DNA from: Chamaelirium japonicum
Lineage: Eukaryota; Streptophyta; Magnoliopsida; Liliales; Melanthiaceae
DNA: 64,000 nucleotides
Reading direction: 5' to 3'
NCBI GenBank assembly: GCA_947650365.1
Contig: OX393551.1
Coordinates: 65,710,255-65,774,254, forward strand
Position 1 is the first letter of the stretch. Every line of letters starts with the position of its first letter. The position numbers were made by a program, and so were the translations under genes. The notes below the pieces were generated by a model that ran no database searches, was not told the origin of the DNA, and was given only the letters and a program-made list of their open reading frames with translations. This document shows, piece after piece, positions 26,731-37,869 of this stretch.

Positions 26731-27164
26731 TATGTTTAAATTATAAAAGAATTTTTAAAAGGGGGGAGAGAGATGGGAAGAGCAAGAAAATAAGGTCGTA
26801 CAACCTTTGAGTTAAATTTGGAATCTAAAGCCATCATTTGGAGTGTAGTTATGCAACAAACTTTCAAAAAATTCAATTGAGATTTGAGGGTACATAACAC
26901 CTTTAAGAAAAAATTTCACTCAAGAACAATTCAAATAGAGTGCAGCAAGGATAACAAAAGCTACTACCATGTAGAGGTGATGAAAGAAATTATCGCGAGT
27001 AGAAAAGCCAAACAGTTGCATTGGTATGAAGAAAAGAAAATAGATACCAACTAAAGTAAAAGAAAGAGAATAAACATTAGATTAGGTACTTAGCTTGAAC
27101 TAGGGTCTTACTGATGTTGAACTATTTAAGGAAAAATAATAATGCATGGACACCTACTTACTCT
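26330..27164. other. Low-complexity and intergenic DNA downstream of the F-box gene
   Basis: An ACC/CCA-rich trinucleotide tract fills 26335-26540. A (GA)n run lies at 26695-26727. A Helitron-like end lies at 26605-26631. I see no gene. Confidence 0.7.
26605..26631 (-). mobile_element. Helitron-like 3' terminus
   Basis: On the minus strand the hairpin CCGTGCATTGCACGGG is followed by ATTAGTA, then CTAG and T. This matches the known Helitron 3' end design. The start of the element was not identified. Confidence 0.45.
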
Positions 27165-28859
27165 TTATGTTTTCCAATCACACCACTTGCTGTGGTGAAT
27201 GCCATTTCGGTTTCCAATCATTTGGCTCCTCTTGGCTGAGGCAGAGCTTTGATCTGCCCGTCCACCTTTGCCATTAATCTCAATCTGCACCTTCCGACGC
27301 CTCATTCGGTTCTCCAACCTTATGCCTCTCAGTGCCCGAACCCTCTTCTCAATCTCCAGAGCTCTAGAAAAGTCCCAGACCCTAACAATACCATCCTCAC
27401 CTCCAGATACAATCCTATCTCCGCCAACAGCAACAGAGAACAGATTGCTCCCAAACCCATGCAGTATCCTTTGAGGAGGTTCCACACTGCCTGGGCCCAA
27501 CTTCCTGACAATAGAATGGTGCCGGGACGAAGACTGCTGGCTTGATCCCAGTAGCTTCCTCACATTGATTAAAGCTATCCGTCCATCATTAGAAGATGAC
27601 ACAAGCCACGGAAACTCAAATGCAAGCGAATGAACTGAACCTGTGTGAGGAGTCCAGGTGGTAGCTGCCTTGATGTCAACATCACCACTGCAGCTGACAA
27701 CCTTAAACATGTGAATGGACCCATCTTCTCCCCCAGTAAACAGCAGATCTCCCGTGTGGCTCCGGGCCAAAGCATGTGCATTGCCTACATGAGTATTATC
27801 AATAACAGCCATCAGGTTTCCCTCGTCAATATCCCAAACATAAACATCTCTACCAGCCGTGCTTGCCACAGTAGAGCCGCGAGGTGCAAGAGCCCAAATC
27901 CAATCACCATGTATCAATGTCTTCAAGCACTGCAATCGAGCTCGGTCCCAAACTCGAACGCTCATATCCCACGAACCGCTAAAAATTCTAGTAGAATCCA
28001 ATGCAAGGCAGGTGACTGGGCCTTCATGCCCCCAAAGTCGGAACTCGGAATTCTGGTTTGCAGCGGACCCAGTAATGTCAAACAAATGGGGGTGCCCTTC
28101 AATCGCCCTCCAACACTGGAGAAAGGCATTTGTGCCTCCCGCTACCAAGAGCTCAGCATCTGCTGCAATGGCACGAATGGTGCACCCAAGAGGCCGAGAC
28201 GCTGAAACCAAAAGGCCTTCTTCCATGTCCCACATACGAACAATAGAGTCGTACCCACCGGAGAATATGAGCTTCACGGACTGCAGGAGGAAGACCGCAC
28301 GGACCGCTTCCGTGTGCCCGCGGAGAGCGTCAACGCTAAAACGCCCCATGAACGACTTGCTCCGGAGCTCCCTCTCTACGAATATTTCCTTCCATGACCT
28401 CTCGTTCGGAAGGTCCGGCCCCGACGGTGCGGTAGGACCCAAAGGAGGGCCCCATCTCTTGCAGTAGAAGTCCTTCCACCCGTGATGATCAGACGCTAGA
28501 CCGTTGAGGAGGGTGGAGACACAGGAGACAATCCCAAGATCTTTTGGACCAAGGCAATGTAAGATCTCAGAGACTAAAGCCAGAGGGAGGTCAGTGATCG
28601 ACCGGCCGCCATAAGGATCCGAGCCTTTGACGCTCGTGCCCTCTAGCGCTGTGATACCCTTCTTCGAAGGAAATTGAGAAATTCGTTTCAGTGCAGACTG
28701 TGCAGTACATTTGTTGCCAGATTTCTTTGCGGTATTGGATGCCGAAAGGGCGCTAGGGCGGCGAGAACTTGGATTGGGTGGTGCAGCCTTTTCGTCTGGA
28801 AGACTATCTACTAAGTATCCGGATGAGGAATCACCTATTTTCGGGCATTCCAAGGCCAT
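27165..28859 (-). CDS. FBX2: F-box/WD40 repeat protein, FBX2-like (At5g21040 type)
   Basis: An intronless 564-residue coding region. A low-complexity N terminus (1-85) is followed by an F-box at about 87-130 (ITDLPLALVSEILHCLGPKD). About seven WD40 repeats follow, starting near residues 178, 222, 275, 315, 362, 404 and 466 (for example LRGHTEAVRAVF...SIVRMWD and LWGHEGPVTCLAL...SVRVWD). The C terminus is basic (RMRRRKVQ, 518-525), perhaps a nuclear signal. F-box proteins link substrates to SCF ubiquitin ligases through SKP1; the WD40 propeller would bind the substrate. In Arabidopsis FBX2 has been tied to phosphate-starvation responses. Orthology is judged from domain order and sequence feel, not a search. 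The start is the first ATG of the frame, in keeping with MALEC at the N terminus. Confidence 0.9.
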   Translation of the reverse strand: MALECPKIGDSSSGYLVDSLPDEKAAPPNPSSRRPSALSASNTAKKSGNKCTAQSALKRISQFPSKKGITALEGTSVKGSDPYGGRSITDLPLALVSEILHCLGPKDLGIVSCVSTLLNGLASDHHGWKDFYCKRWGPPLGPTAPSGPDLPNERSWKEIFVERELRSKSFMGRFSVDALRGHTEAVRAVFLLQSVKLIFSGGYDSIVRMWDMEEGLLVSASRPLGCTIRAIAADAELLVAGGTNAFLQCWRAIEGHPHLFDITGSAANQNSEFRLWGHEGPVTCLALDSTRIFSGSWDMSVRVWDRARLQCLKTLIHGDWIWALAPRGSTVASTAGRDVYVWDIDEGNLMAVIDNTHVGNAHALARSHTGDLLFTGGEDGSIHMFKVVSCSGDVDIKAATTWTPHTGSVHSLAFEFPWLVSSSNDGRIALINVRKLLGSSQQSSSRHHSIVRKLGPGSVEPPQRILHGFGSNLFSVAVGGDRIVSGGEDGIVRVWDFSRALEIEKRVRALRGIRLENRMRRRKVQIEINGKGGRADQSSASAKRSQMIGNRNGIHHSKWCDWKT

Positions 28860-29340
28860 AAAAGAGGCACGCCCAAAACCAAAGGAACCCTAGAACAGGG
28901 TCTCTCAGATTCAATTCAACTCCAAAAAAAAAAAAAAACCTAAAAGGCCTCCCTTTGAAACCCTAGGATCAGCAAACCCCAAAATCTAAACAAAACACTC
29001 AAAGGCCACCCTTTAGAACCCTAGGATCAGCAAACCCTAAAAGGCCTCCCTTTGAAACCCTAGGATCAGCAAACCCTAAAATCTGAACAAAACCCTAATC
29101 AGCCGGAGAGATTCACAATAATTCGAGATCTTGATAACGCTGAGTAGCCCTAGCGCCCACAGAAGCCCCAGAGAACGAAATTCAAAGCTCAATTAACCCT
29201 AGAAATCGAAATGCTAAGGAGAAATCGAATTGGGGGAAAAAAACTATCAGAAGATAATAAAAATATATAGCTGATGACTGAAACCCTAGAATGATTTTCG
29301 ATTGGTACCTCGGATGCCTCTCCTCTCCGAGATGTAAAGC
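28860..29340 (-). promoter_or_regulatory. Leader and proximal promoter of the F-box gene, with telo-box repeats
   Basis: Three near-identical tandem units of about 40-57 bases (28942-28980, 28999-29038, 29039-29080) each carry AACCCTAGGATCAGCAAACC. AAACCCTA telo-box motifs recur through 28957-29290. A possible 5' UTR intron has a donor CCGAG|GTACC near 29308 and an acceptor TTCTAG near 28890. This is inference without transcripts. Confidence 0.5.
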
Positions 29341-29630
29341 CGAGATGAGCAAAGAAAGATCGGGGTTTTAATCCACCGGCTCCCCTCTTTAAGAAAGTGT
29401 GATAATTAGCGCCAAAAGTGACTAGCGCCGTTTGATTATAGAATAGAAGAAATCTGAACCGTTCGTTTGGATGGGATTTATTATCTTTATACTTCCCTAT
29501 CCAAATCCAGAAGTTTGATGGGCCATTCATGAGGTTTTTCCCATAATGGCCCCAACTACCACTGATTGCCCTTTGGTGAAAATTTTAACTGCATCTTTGT
29601 CTTCCCAACACCGAGTAACCATAGTAAACC

Positions 29631-30256
29631 TAGGGCTGTAACTTGGGCAAGTTGGACCCGACCCAACCCAAGCCCAACTTGGGTGGGTTTGGGTTGGTGT
29701 ATTTGAAGATTGAGTTGGGTTAGGTTGATATAATATATACAACCCAAGTTGATTTTTTGTCGAGCTCGGGTTGAGAGGTCGGACAATCTGAACCCGAGTA
29801 CTCATATATATCCTATGAGTGTGATATATAGCTAACAATCACAACCATCCCGAGTACTCATATGTTGAGGGGTCACAGCCATCCGTTTCAACCAGTCCCA
29901 TATTATATATTTGCTTCTAGCTTATCAAATGAAAACACTATCTAATGATCTAATAAATTGCATGGATAGAAAAGCAAAAAAAGTTGTATGGTAGTGTTAG
30001 CAAGTATAAGTTCTTTTAGGTTTTCATCTTTAAATGGTAAAATTTTAAACAATAAGTATACTCGAACCTACAAAATCCGACCCCTCCTACCAACTTGGGC
30101 TAACCCAAGCCCAACCCGGGCATAGAAATTTTTCCTTGGGTTGGGCATCTTGGTTTGGAGGTTGGGTTGGGTTGGTCTAGAATTGGGGGTTTTAGTACTT
30201 GAGTTCAGCTTGGGTTGACCCCAAACCCGACCCAACCAGCCCGAGTTGCAGCCCTA
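29631..30256. mobile_element. Non-autonomous hAT element, 'TAGGG' ends, 626 bp
   Basis: Ends TAGGGCTGTAACTTGGG and (reverse complement of the right) TAGGGCTGCAACTCGGG. Flanks AGTAAACC (29623-29630) and AGTAAATC (30257-30264) match at 7 of 8 bases. The inside is full of GGGTTGGGTTGG and CCCAACCCAAG motifs in both orientations near the two ends. Confidence 0.85.
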
Positions 30257-30845
30257 AGTAAATCACTGAAAACCCACACCAGAAGCCGACGTCGACGTTG
30301 TGAAATAACACAAGGTATGCCTTTATGTCTAAAACCTTTTTTTTTTGTAAATCGCTCCCCCTTTCACCGAAATTATAAAACCTTTTTTTTTCGTTTTATT
30401 TCGATTGTAATCCATGATGTTAGTGTTTTTTTTTTTCGTTTTTTTTTCCAGTGTTCAATCCAAATACAACGATATTATGTTTGGACCCATGAAATTTGTG
30501 TTTCTTGCGATCTATGGTATGGGATTTTGGTATATCAAATTTTGTTAAAAAATATCCCTCTTCTTCTCTTCGGAATTTTTAACCCTAGCTATCTCCGTTT
30601 GTTTTTTTTTGTTTGATTTACGTATGTGATTCTAAAATCCCTCTTCAATCCAAATGTAACAATATTGATTTTGGACCCATAAATCATATCCATCATATAC
30701 CAAAGGAACTGAGCTGTGGTATTGGATTTGCTCAAATTTGAATATGTATGGGTATTAAAATCATAAATCTAATGACAATTCATGGGGTTTTAGATAACAA
30801 ATAATAATATATCTAAAACTCATTCCATATTAAAATAATTTTAGA

Positions 30846-31194
30846 CAATTAGTTAAGACTTTGGCCAATGGAGTAAGCTTTGGATTTCAAAAAATTATCC
30901 AAGAATGAGTCGATAATTCCAAAATATTTATGATACTTAAAAAAATTCAATCTATCTTTGTTCATAGAGTCGATAACTCCGAAATCCTATATAATTTTGA
31001 AGAGTTATAGAATTTAGGTATAAAATTCTATATCTTCAAATTCCTATAGGATTTCAAAGTTATCGACTCTATGAACAACGACTGATCAAATTATTTTAAG
31101 TGTTTTTTTATGCGCCTATACAGTTATTGACTCATCCTTGGGTAATTATTTAAAATCCAAACCTTAATTCATTAGCCAAAGTCTTAACTAATTG
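30846..31194. mobile_element. Foldback MITE, about 349 bp
   Basis: The left arm starts CAATTAGTTAAGACTTTGGC and the right arm ends GCCAAAGTCTTAACTAATTG. The arms continue inward through GGATTTCAAAAAATTATCC and its counterpart and through two GAGTCGATAACT-type motifs. There is a second inner palindrome around 30970-31065. No target duplication is clear. Confidence 0.75.
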
Positions 31195-31320
31195 CTTATT
31201 CTAACAGCTTTGCCTCAATAGGACTTTTCACAATATTTTTTTTAACCACTCGAAGTAGTCACATGAACTAAATTATTTTTCTCAATTGAACATTGCTATT
31301 TAGTTTTATATCGATATAGT

Positions 31321-32357
31321 TGGGGGGGGGAGGTAATTTTTGGGCTAAAATGGTAGGCACAATCTAACAAACCAAATAGACGCAAGATACCGGGTTTACA
31401 TGGAAAAGCCCTTTGCAACTTCGAAGGGAAAAAACCATGGGGTGAGGCAAAAAAATACACTAGAAATTAACCGGTTACAAACTCTCACCCTGACCCATTT
31501 ACACCTTGAAAAGTTCGGCCTCCCGATTGCTAACCTCTCCACTCTCTCTGTTGTGCAAAAAATTTGAAAAGAAAGCAACAACACCTCCCCTTCCAAAATT
31601 CGGATCCTTCTTCTGTGGGGGTAGGTCCCCTTTTATAGCGGCCTGGGAGCCTGAGGTGATGATCCAAGTGCTCCGAGTGGGACGAACTGGGTGACGTGCT
31701 CTTGTGATTTCAGCAGTTGTATGGCATCTTTCTTTACTGGTTGACCGAAAATCTCGAGGCATGAACTGTCCGACCGATATTTTCAGGAGTAACTGCCAAA
31801 TAAAATGGGTGCGGGATCTTTGGGCCACCTCTTCTTGTAAATTATGAAGCTACCTTGGGGCACGAAGTAGGACGACGCACTTAGCTTGGTCGGTCCCCCT
31901 TAGCGTGGTCGGCCAAAACCAAGTAGGACGACCCCCCTTTTTGCTTGGTCGGCCTTCCTTAGCACGGTCGGCCAAAACCGAGTAAGACGACCCCCTTTTT
32001 CTTGGTCGGCCTTCCTTAGCACGGTCGGCCAAAATAGAGTAGGATGACCCCTCCTTTGCTTGGTTAGTCCCTCTTAGCAAGGTCGGCCAAAACCGAGTCG
32101 AATGACCCCCCCCTTTGCTTGGTCGGTCCACCTTAGCACGGTCGCCTAAAATGGAGTAGGACAACCCTCCTTTGCTTGGTCGGTCTTCCTTAGCACGGTC
32201 GACCAAAACCGAGTAGGGCGACCCCCGGCCATTTTCTTGGTCGGTCCACCTTAGCTCGGTTGACTAATATAGAGTAGGACGACCCCCTTGACTCGGTCGA
32301 CCTTTCTTAGCACAGTCGGCCAAAACCGAGTAGGACGATTGATAAAACCCGATCACA
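31321..32357 (-). mobile_element. Solo or isolated LTR of a Tat-type element
   Basis: The minus strand carries the same layout as the LTR at 5645-7195: a tandem minisatellite, a TATA box (GCTATAAAAGGGG, 31631-31637), then U5 (TTTTTTCCCTTCGAAG, TTTTCCATGTAAACCCGG, TTGTTAGATTGTGCCTACC). It begins about TGTGATCGGGTTTTATCA (32357) and ends in a C run at 31321. No pol sequence is attached on either side. No good 5-bp target duplication was seen. It is clearly diverged from the other LTRs, so it is another family or an older copy. Confidence 0.7.
31880..32340. repeat. 59-bp minisatellite in the isolated Tat LTR, eight units
   Basis: Each unit reads about CTTGGTCGGCCTTCCTTAGC, then ACGGTCGGCCAAAACCGAG, then TAGGACGACCCCC. 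Eight units at 57-61-bp spacing. The GGTCGGCC core recalls the 61-bp array in the LTR at 5745-6105. Confidence 0.88.
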
Positions 32358-32459
32358 CCAGTATCTTAAGTCTGATTCGTTTGCAGTAAGGGCTAACAAC
32401 TAGTATCGTCCTCAGGGATTGTGACTGCATAACTAAGGTTGATTTTAGGGATTAAAGTA

Positions 32460-34465
32460 ATTAGGTGAGATTCTATCGGGTTTTTTGATAGTGAGATTCT
32501 ATTACTGGGTTTTTTCGATAGTGAGATTTTATCGGGTTTTTGATAGTGACATTCTACTACCGGGTTTTTCGACAGTGTGATTCATAATTGAGTTTTTCGA
32601 CAATGAGATTTATATAGAATCTCACTATTGAAAACTAATTCTCACTATTAAAAAACCAATTCTCAATGTCGTTGGGTCTTAATACCGTTGTTGACTTTTA
32701 TCCCTTTTAAATGATAAAAATATCCCGTCACATCATGCCTGTCCGTCCCTATCGCTACAATCACTTGCATATTTTTGCTACAATGATTTTACTTTAGCAA
32801 TTTTTTTACCAATAAGATTTTACCAAAAAATTTGATATTGCATCCGTGAACTCAATGTGAAAGTCAGCCTATACTTTGTTAGAACCATGTTTAGGTCATT
32901 ACAAACCTTTACATTTTTACGGATGTTCATGTGGGATTGCATCACACCTGCATATTTGATCGAGTTACATTTTTTTTTGGTGAAATCTCGCTGTGAAAAA
33001 AAATGCTACAGTAAAATCATTGTAGCAAAAATAAGCAAGCGACTTTAGCGATAGGGACGGAGAGACATGATGTAAAGGGATATTTTTATCATTTAAAAGG
33101 GATAAAAGTCAGCAACGGCATTGAGACGACATTGAGACCCAATGTCATTGAGAATTGGTTTTTCGATAGTGAGATTCTATTTGAATCTCATTATCAAAAA
33201 ACCCAATAATGAATATTACTATATAAAATCTGGTAGTAGAATCTTACTATTGAAAAATCCGATAGAATATCACTATTGAAAAACTTGATAATTTTCAGTG
33301 TTGGATTTTTTGACAATGAGATTCAATTTTTTGATAGTGAAATTCTACTATTATATTTTTCGATAGTGAGATTCTATCAGATTTTTTTCGATAGTGAGAT
33401 TCTACTATCGGATTTTTCGATAATAAGATTCATTATTGGATTTTTTAATAATGAAATTCATATAGAATCTCATTATCGAAAAATAAATTCTCACTGTCAA
33501 AAATATTACATATAAATCTCATTATCGAAAAACTCGATAGAATCTCACTATCGAAAAACCGTATAATATTGGGTTTTTCAACTATGAGATTTTAATGGTG
33601 GGCTTTTAGACAGTGAGATTCGATTTTTTAATAATATTTTGATAATGAGATTCTATCTGGTTTTTCAATAGTGAGATTCTATTGTCGAAATTTTTAACAG
33701 TGAGATTCATATGCCAGCTTTTTCGATAGCAAGATTCGATTTTTCGATAGTAAGATTCTATCGAGTTTTTCGATAGTGAGTTTCAAATGTCAAATTTTTC
33801 GATATTGATAATTGGTTTTTCGATAGTGCAATTTTATTGGGTTTTTCGATAGTGTGAATCATTATTGGGTTATTGATAATGAGGTTCATATGGTGGGTTT
33901 TGGGAGCTATAGAAAATAGTGAGATTCTACTGTCAGTTTTTTCAATAGTGAGATTATATTGAGTTTTTCGATAGTAAGATTCTACTACTGGGTGGACAGT
34001 TGGGTTTTCGACAATGAGATTCATATGCCGAGTTTTTCGATAGTGAGATTTTAATGCTAGGATTTTTTTATGGCAAGATTCGATTTTTTGATACTATTTT
34101 GATAATGAGATTCTATATGATTTTTTTATTGTGAGATTCTATGTCGGATTTTTCATCAATGGGATTCAAATGCTAGGTTTTTTCGACAATGAGCTTCGAT
34201 TTTTCGATAGTGAGATTATATCGGGTTTTCCGATAGTGAGATTACTCGCCGTATGAATCTCACTGTCAAAAAATTTGATAAAATCTCATTATCGAAAAAC
34301 CATTTCTTATTATCAAAAAATATGGTATATGAATCTCACTATCGAAAAACTCGATATAATCTTACTGTCGAAAAACCGAATCTCACTGTCGAAAAACTTG
34401 TCATATGAATCTCATTGTCAAAAAACCCAGCAGTAGAATTTCACTGTCGAAAAATCAGATATAAT
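32460..34465. repeat. Orientation-flipping array of about 25-30-bp repeats (foldback-like)
   Basis: Several dozen units of the form TTTTTCGATAGTGAGATTCT plus a short variable spacer. Blocks run forward (32467-32618), reverse (32619-32663), forward then reverse (33150-33300), forward (33300-33465), reverse (33470-33560), forward (33565-34245) and reverse (34250-34460). Flip points are themselves palindromic, such as GAGATTTATATAGAATCTC near 32606. Each unit holds CGATAG...CTATCG, a small hairpin. A non-repetitive palindromic core lies at 32664-33150. No coding sequence was found. Foldback transposons, whose arms consist of short tandem repeats, are the nearest known class. Confidence 0.85.
32664..33150. 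repeat. Long imperfect palindrome at the core of the array
   Basis: The left arm (ATTCTCAATGTCGTTGGGTC, TTTTATCCCTTTTAAATGAT, then CCCTATCGCTACAATCACTT) pairs with a right arm (CGACTTTAGCGATAGGG, ATCATTTAAAAGGGATAAAA, then GACCCAATGTCATTGAGAAT). The loop is about 180 bases near 32810-32990. The outer ends of both arms run straight into the short-repeat array. Confidence 0.8.
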
Positions 34466-35937
34466 CTTAAGAGACTTAGTGAATGGTCCAAAATAGAGGA
34501 TCTTTTTAAGCCTAAAAACATAGGATGAAAATGCCCCTCAATTGGCTTCAAATTTTTATTTGCATTTCACTTTCCTCTAAAGTAAGCCTAAAACCTAAAA
34601 GTAATCCAAAAACCTAAGATCCACAGGCCATGGGGTGAACCATAGACCTAATCTGAACCTAAAACCTAATATCTACAGGCCACGGGGTGAACTCTAGACC
34701 TAATCATAAAACCTAAACCCTAAAACCTATGATCTACATGCCATGGGGTGAACCCTAAAGTCCTAGATTTAATCCCAACCCTAATCCGAACCCGCTCGTC
34801 GTTGCTGCTTCTCATGTCCATTACTCGCTGCTGTCGCTCGTCGTAGTTGTTGCTGTCATTGGCTACTCACGGCAGTCCGTTGCAGCTCACAACTTGTCGC
34901 CATCTGCTCAAGAGAGAACATGGAAAGGGGGAGAATGGGGGGGCAATTTTGGGTTAATGAAATGCATTTTGGACCTCCCCTTAAAAGGATCTTATGAGTG
35001 TCCTATTCATTAATAGGATCTATTGTTTGGGACCTAACACCCATTTCCCCTAAAAAAAATTATTTTTTGTTTATTTTTATCACATACTCCAAAATCCTTT
35101 CAACAATCCATTATGAGAAATATTTTTAATAAATATGTACAAATTGGGTATTTAAGTTATGTTGTCTCAACCTTGCAATCTTACCCAAATTCAAATAAAA
35201 AGCAAATGAAAGCAGCAATAGCCTTCCATAGGCGCTCAAACATCTTTGGATAAATCCATGTGACACTGAAACGAAGGTTTTTGAAGGTGTGGGTGCCTGG
35301 GCGGAGAGTTGGCGGTAGAGATGGATCCAGGGAGGCATGTGGGGGTGACCACCCCCCCTAGATTCAAAATAGAACCCCTTATTAAAAGTTCGTCCCTCTG
35401 AATTTATCCAAAGAGAAATTAAGTTCCTATCAGGTGCGCATGGAAGAGAAAAAATTATAAATTGCTAGGATTATTTCTCTTCCATGCGCACCTGTACCTC
35501 CCCTTAAAAGGATTATTTTAAATTAAAAATTTTGCTCGTATGGAAGAGAAATTAAGTTCCTATCAGGTGCGCATGGAAGAGAAAAAATTAAAAATTATTA
35601 AATTAAAGATCTTATACCATTCGTGAAAAAAGTGCTGAACTATAGATCATTAATTAACCATATTTTTTTTTTAATTCCGATGAAGTAATTAATATAAAAG
35701 ATATCTCAAGGAAACTAAAACACAGTCTGCATTGAGTGAAGGTGGCATCGTGTGGTTCTTACCCCTACATGGTTTCTTTGACCATGTTCATTTGAATTGT
35801 TTATCACTAAAGTTTTAACATCATGTCAGTATTTCCATTTGTCGTAAAAATTGAACATAGAAGGTGTTGCCATTCAATATTCTAAAAAATATGAAGATAA
35901 AAAAATAGTAGTGTTGATGCCTAACTTATGATAAAAT
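34466..35937. other. Intergenic DNA with small repeats
   Basis: 34605-34780 holds three units of about 55-60 bases built on GGCCATGGGGTGAACC and AAACCTAA motifs. 35410-35590 holds two direct copies and one inverted copy of a tract with TTCCTATCAGGTGCGCATGG and AGAGAAAAAATTA. No gene is recognisable. Confidence 0.65.
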
Positions 35938-36422
35938 TAGGGGTGTGCATCGGTTCAAAATCAATATATTTAGGTAAAACCCAAACCGATCCAACCTTGG
36001 TCAGTTTTGAGGATTTCCAATCCGATCCAAACCGAACTGAGATTGGAATCCAATTCAATCCAATCCAATTGAAGTCAGTTTGGGCTTTGATCCATATGTT
36101 TTTTGGGCTTTTTTTTCCCCTTCTATTAAAACTTAGTTTTAACTTTACAAAATAATAATTGTTCACAAATTATTAGGCCAAAATAAGATTTGTAACTGAT
36201 TTTGAGTTATCTTACAATATTGCAAAGGTTGTTGGTATGACGATATGGTATATTTAATAAAGTATTATATGTACGTGCATATGCCCGTTCAGTTCGGTAC
36301 GGTTTTACATTTCAACCGATCCAATCATGTCGGTTTTTAAAAGACCCAATCCAATCCGATCCATTGAGTGTGTCGAAATCGATTAAAATCAATTGGTTTG
36401 GTTTGGATCCTGCACATCCCTA
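35938..36422. mobile_element. Non-autonomous hAT element, 'TAGGG' ends, 485 bp
   Basis: Ends TAGGGGTGTGCATCGG and (reverse complement of the right) TAGGGATGTGCAGGATCC. Flanks GATAAAAT and CTTAAAAT match at 6 of 8 bases. The inside repeats CCAATCCGATCC-like and CGGTTT-like motifs. Confidence 0.75.
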
Positions 36423-37249
36423 CTTAAAATCCCACTTGAATGCACATATTTGATCTATAAATAAATAATGGATGAAAAAAAAATTGAAAACATACAGGAT
36501 AGAAGAGAAGGAACATGACGAAGCAAACAACAACACAATCAAGTAACCAAGATTCCACTATGCCAATACAAAATCCAAACAATTAATTATCAAAATGCCA
36601 ACAAAATTGTTAATTGTAAACCACTATTGCTAGGTACTAATATTATACAGTATAGACCATTTGTTTTACAATTTGAGTATTTTCAAGAAAAAACATCTGC
36701 TTAAAAAAGAGTAATCCAAGGTTTAAGAATCATTAAGAAAATAATAATAATCAACAAAGATTTAAAAGAAACCCATAAGAGAAGTGCATTTTCAAATATA
36801 GGGAAGGGGGGGGGGGGGGTAAAAAGAAGAAGATAAATTTATTGACTGGTGAAACTATGGCCATGAAACCTATCGATACGAGGGTAATGATGGAACCAAA
36901 AAAGTTGTGTGCTCCTCGGCGAGCGCCTCGGCCTTCTCTCCATTCCTTCTCTTATGATCCCTTTGTATTCCATGCAATCGGCTTGATGGCTTCCTCTCGG
37001 TGGTGATGTGCAACAGACACAGACACCGACGAAGGGAAGATGAGTTGTGTTCATAAGAGGGGAGGCCATGAGGACGCGAACTGATAAAGAGACTACACCA
37101 AAATAGATAATTTGTAACGGTTGTACTTTTTGATTCCTAATGCTTAAAATCCATTCGTGGATTAGTAACGGTTCATAAGTGTTACAAACCATTAAATCCG
37201 TTATCATTTTAACTTGTTTAATTTTATTAAATTTCCAACCGTTTTTTTT
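36423..37249. other. Intergenic DNA, no gene recognised
   Basis: AT-rich to 36800, then a G run at 36807-36820 and a more GC-balanced tract to about 37090. A short palindromic tract with GTAACGG motifs (about 37110-37205) follows. Open frames here show no known protein. Confidence 0.55.
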
Positions 37250-37760
37250 TTATTCAGTACAAGGGGAGGTCACAATCGGACCTCCAGGAGGCGCCATAGG
37301 CCGACGCAAACCGATAACCGCCACACCGGCGGAAAGAACAAAGATGATCAAATCCCCACCACCACAAAGCCACTACGGGCGGAGACGCCACACCGGCGAA
37401 CTTACAACCAAGAGCACACTGCTCAAAAACACAAAAGAGTGAAGAAAAAAAAAAACCTACAGTGAGAAGAGCCAGGCTCAACGTTGAGAAGGAGTCATCG
37501 CCGACCACCGTTGACCACCTGAAGCCACCACCACCGAGTTGAGCAGAAGCCATCGTACCTCTGAGGTCGGGAGCCGCCAAAGACGAGCCGAGGCGAGGTC
37601 TGATGGATCTATACAAAGGCCTCGACATCGATCAGATATACCGCAGCACCCCGCGGGAGATGGATCTACCTGACCCGAGGAAAGCTAAAGTCAGGGCTGG
37701 ATCCGGAGCCGGAAGGGGCGAATCTAAAATCCCAAAATAACAAAAAGAGGAGAAGAGAAG
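37250..37760 (-). other. GC-rich island, possibly the 5' part of an unidentified element or gene
   Basis: This block is much richer in GC than its surroundings and rich in ACCACC/GCCGCC triplets. The minus strand has a TATA-like CTTATATAGATTGG near 37790 and an open frame of 124 residues (37628-37254) with no known domain. A LINE or Mutator-type 5' region, or a captured gene leader, would fit; I cannot decide. Confidence 0.35.
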
Positions 37761-37869
37761 GATTTACACACCATCGGAGCCCCAATCTATATAAGGAAGG
37801 AAGGGGTAACTGATCCGACCCCTAGCCATATCTCACCGAAGTCCCGGCCTCTCCGGTGCGACCATCGAC

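Noticed and set aside
27249-28467. Plus-strand open frames over the F-box gene
   Set aside because: They are shadows of the 564-residue minus-strand gene, which has clear F-box and WD40 motifs.
33276-33515. Phe/Ile-rich open frame
   Set aside because: It is read from the short-repeat array and has repeat composition only.
32460-34465. CRISPR array
   Set aside because: This is plant nuclear DNA. The repeats vary in sequence and length, lie in both orientations, and have no unique spacers of fixed size.
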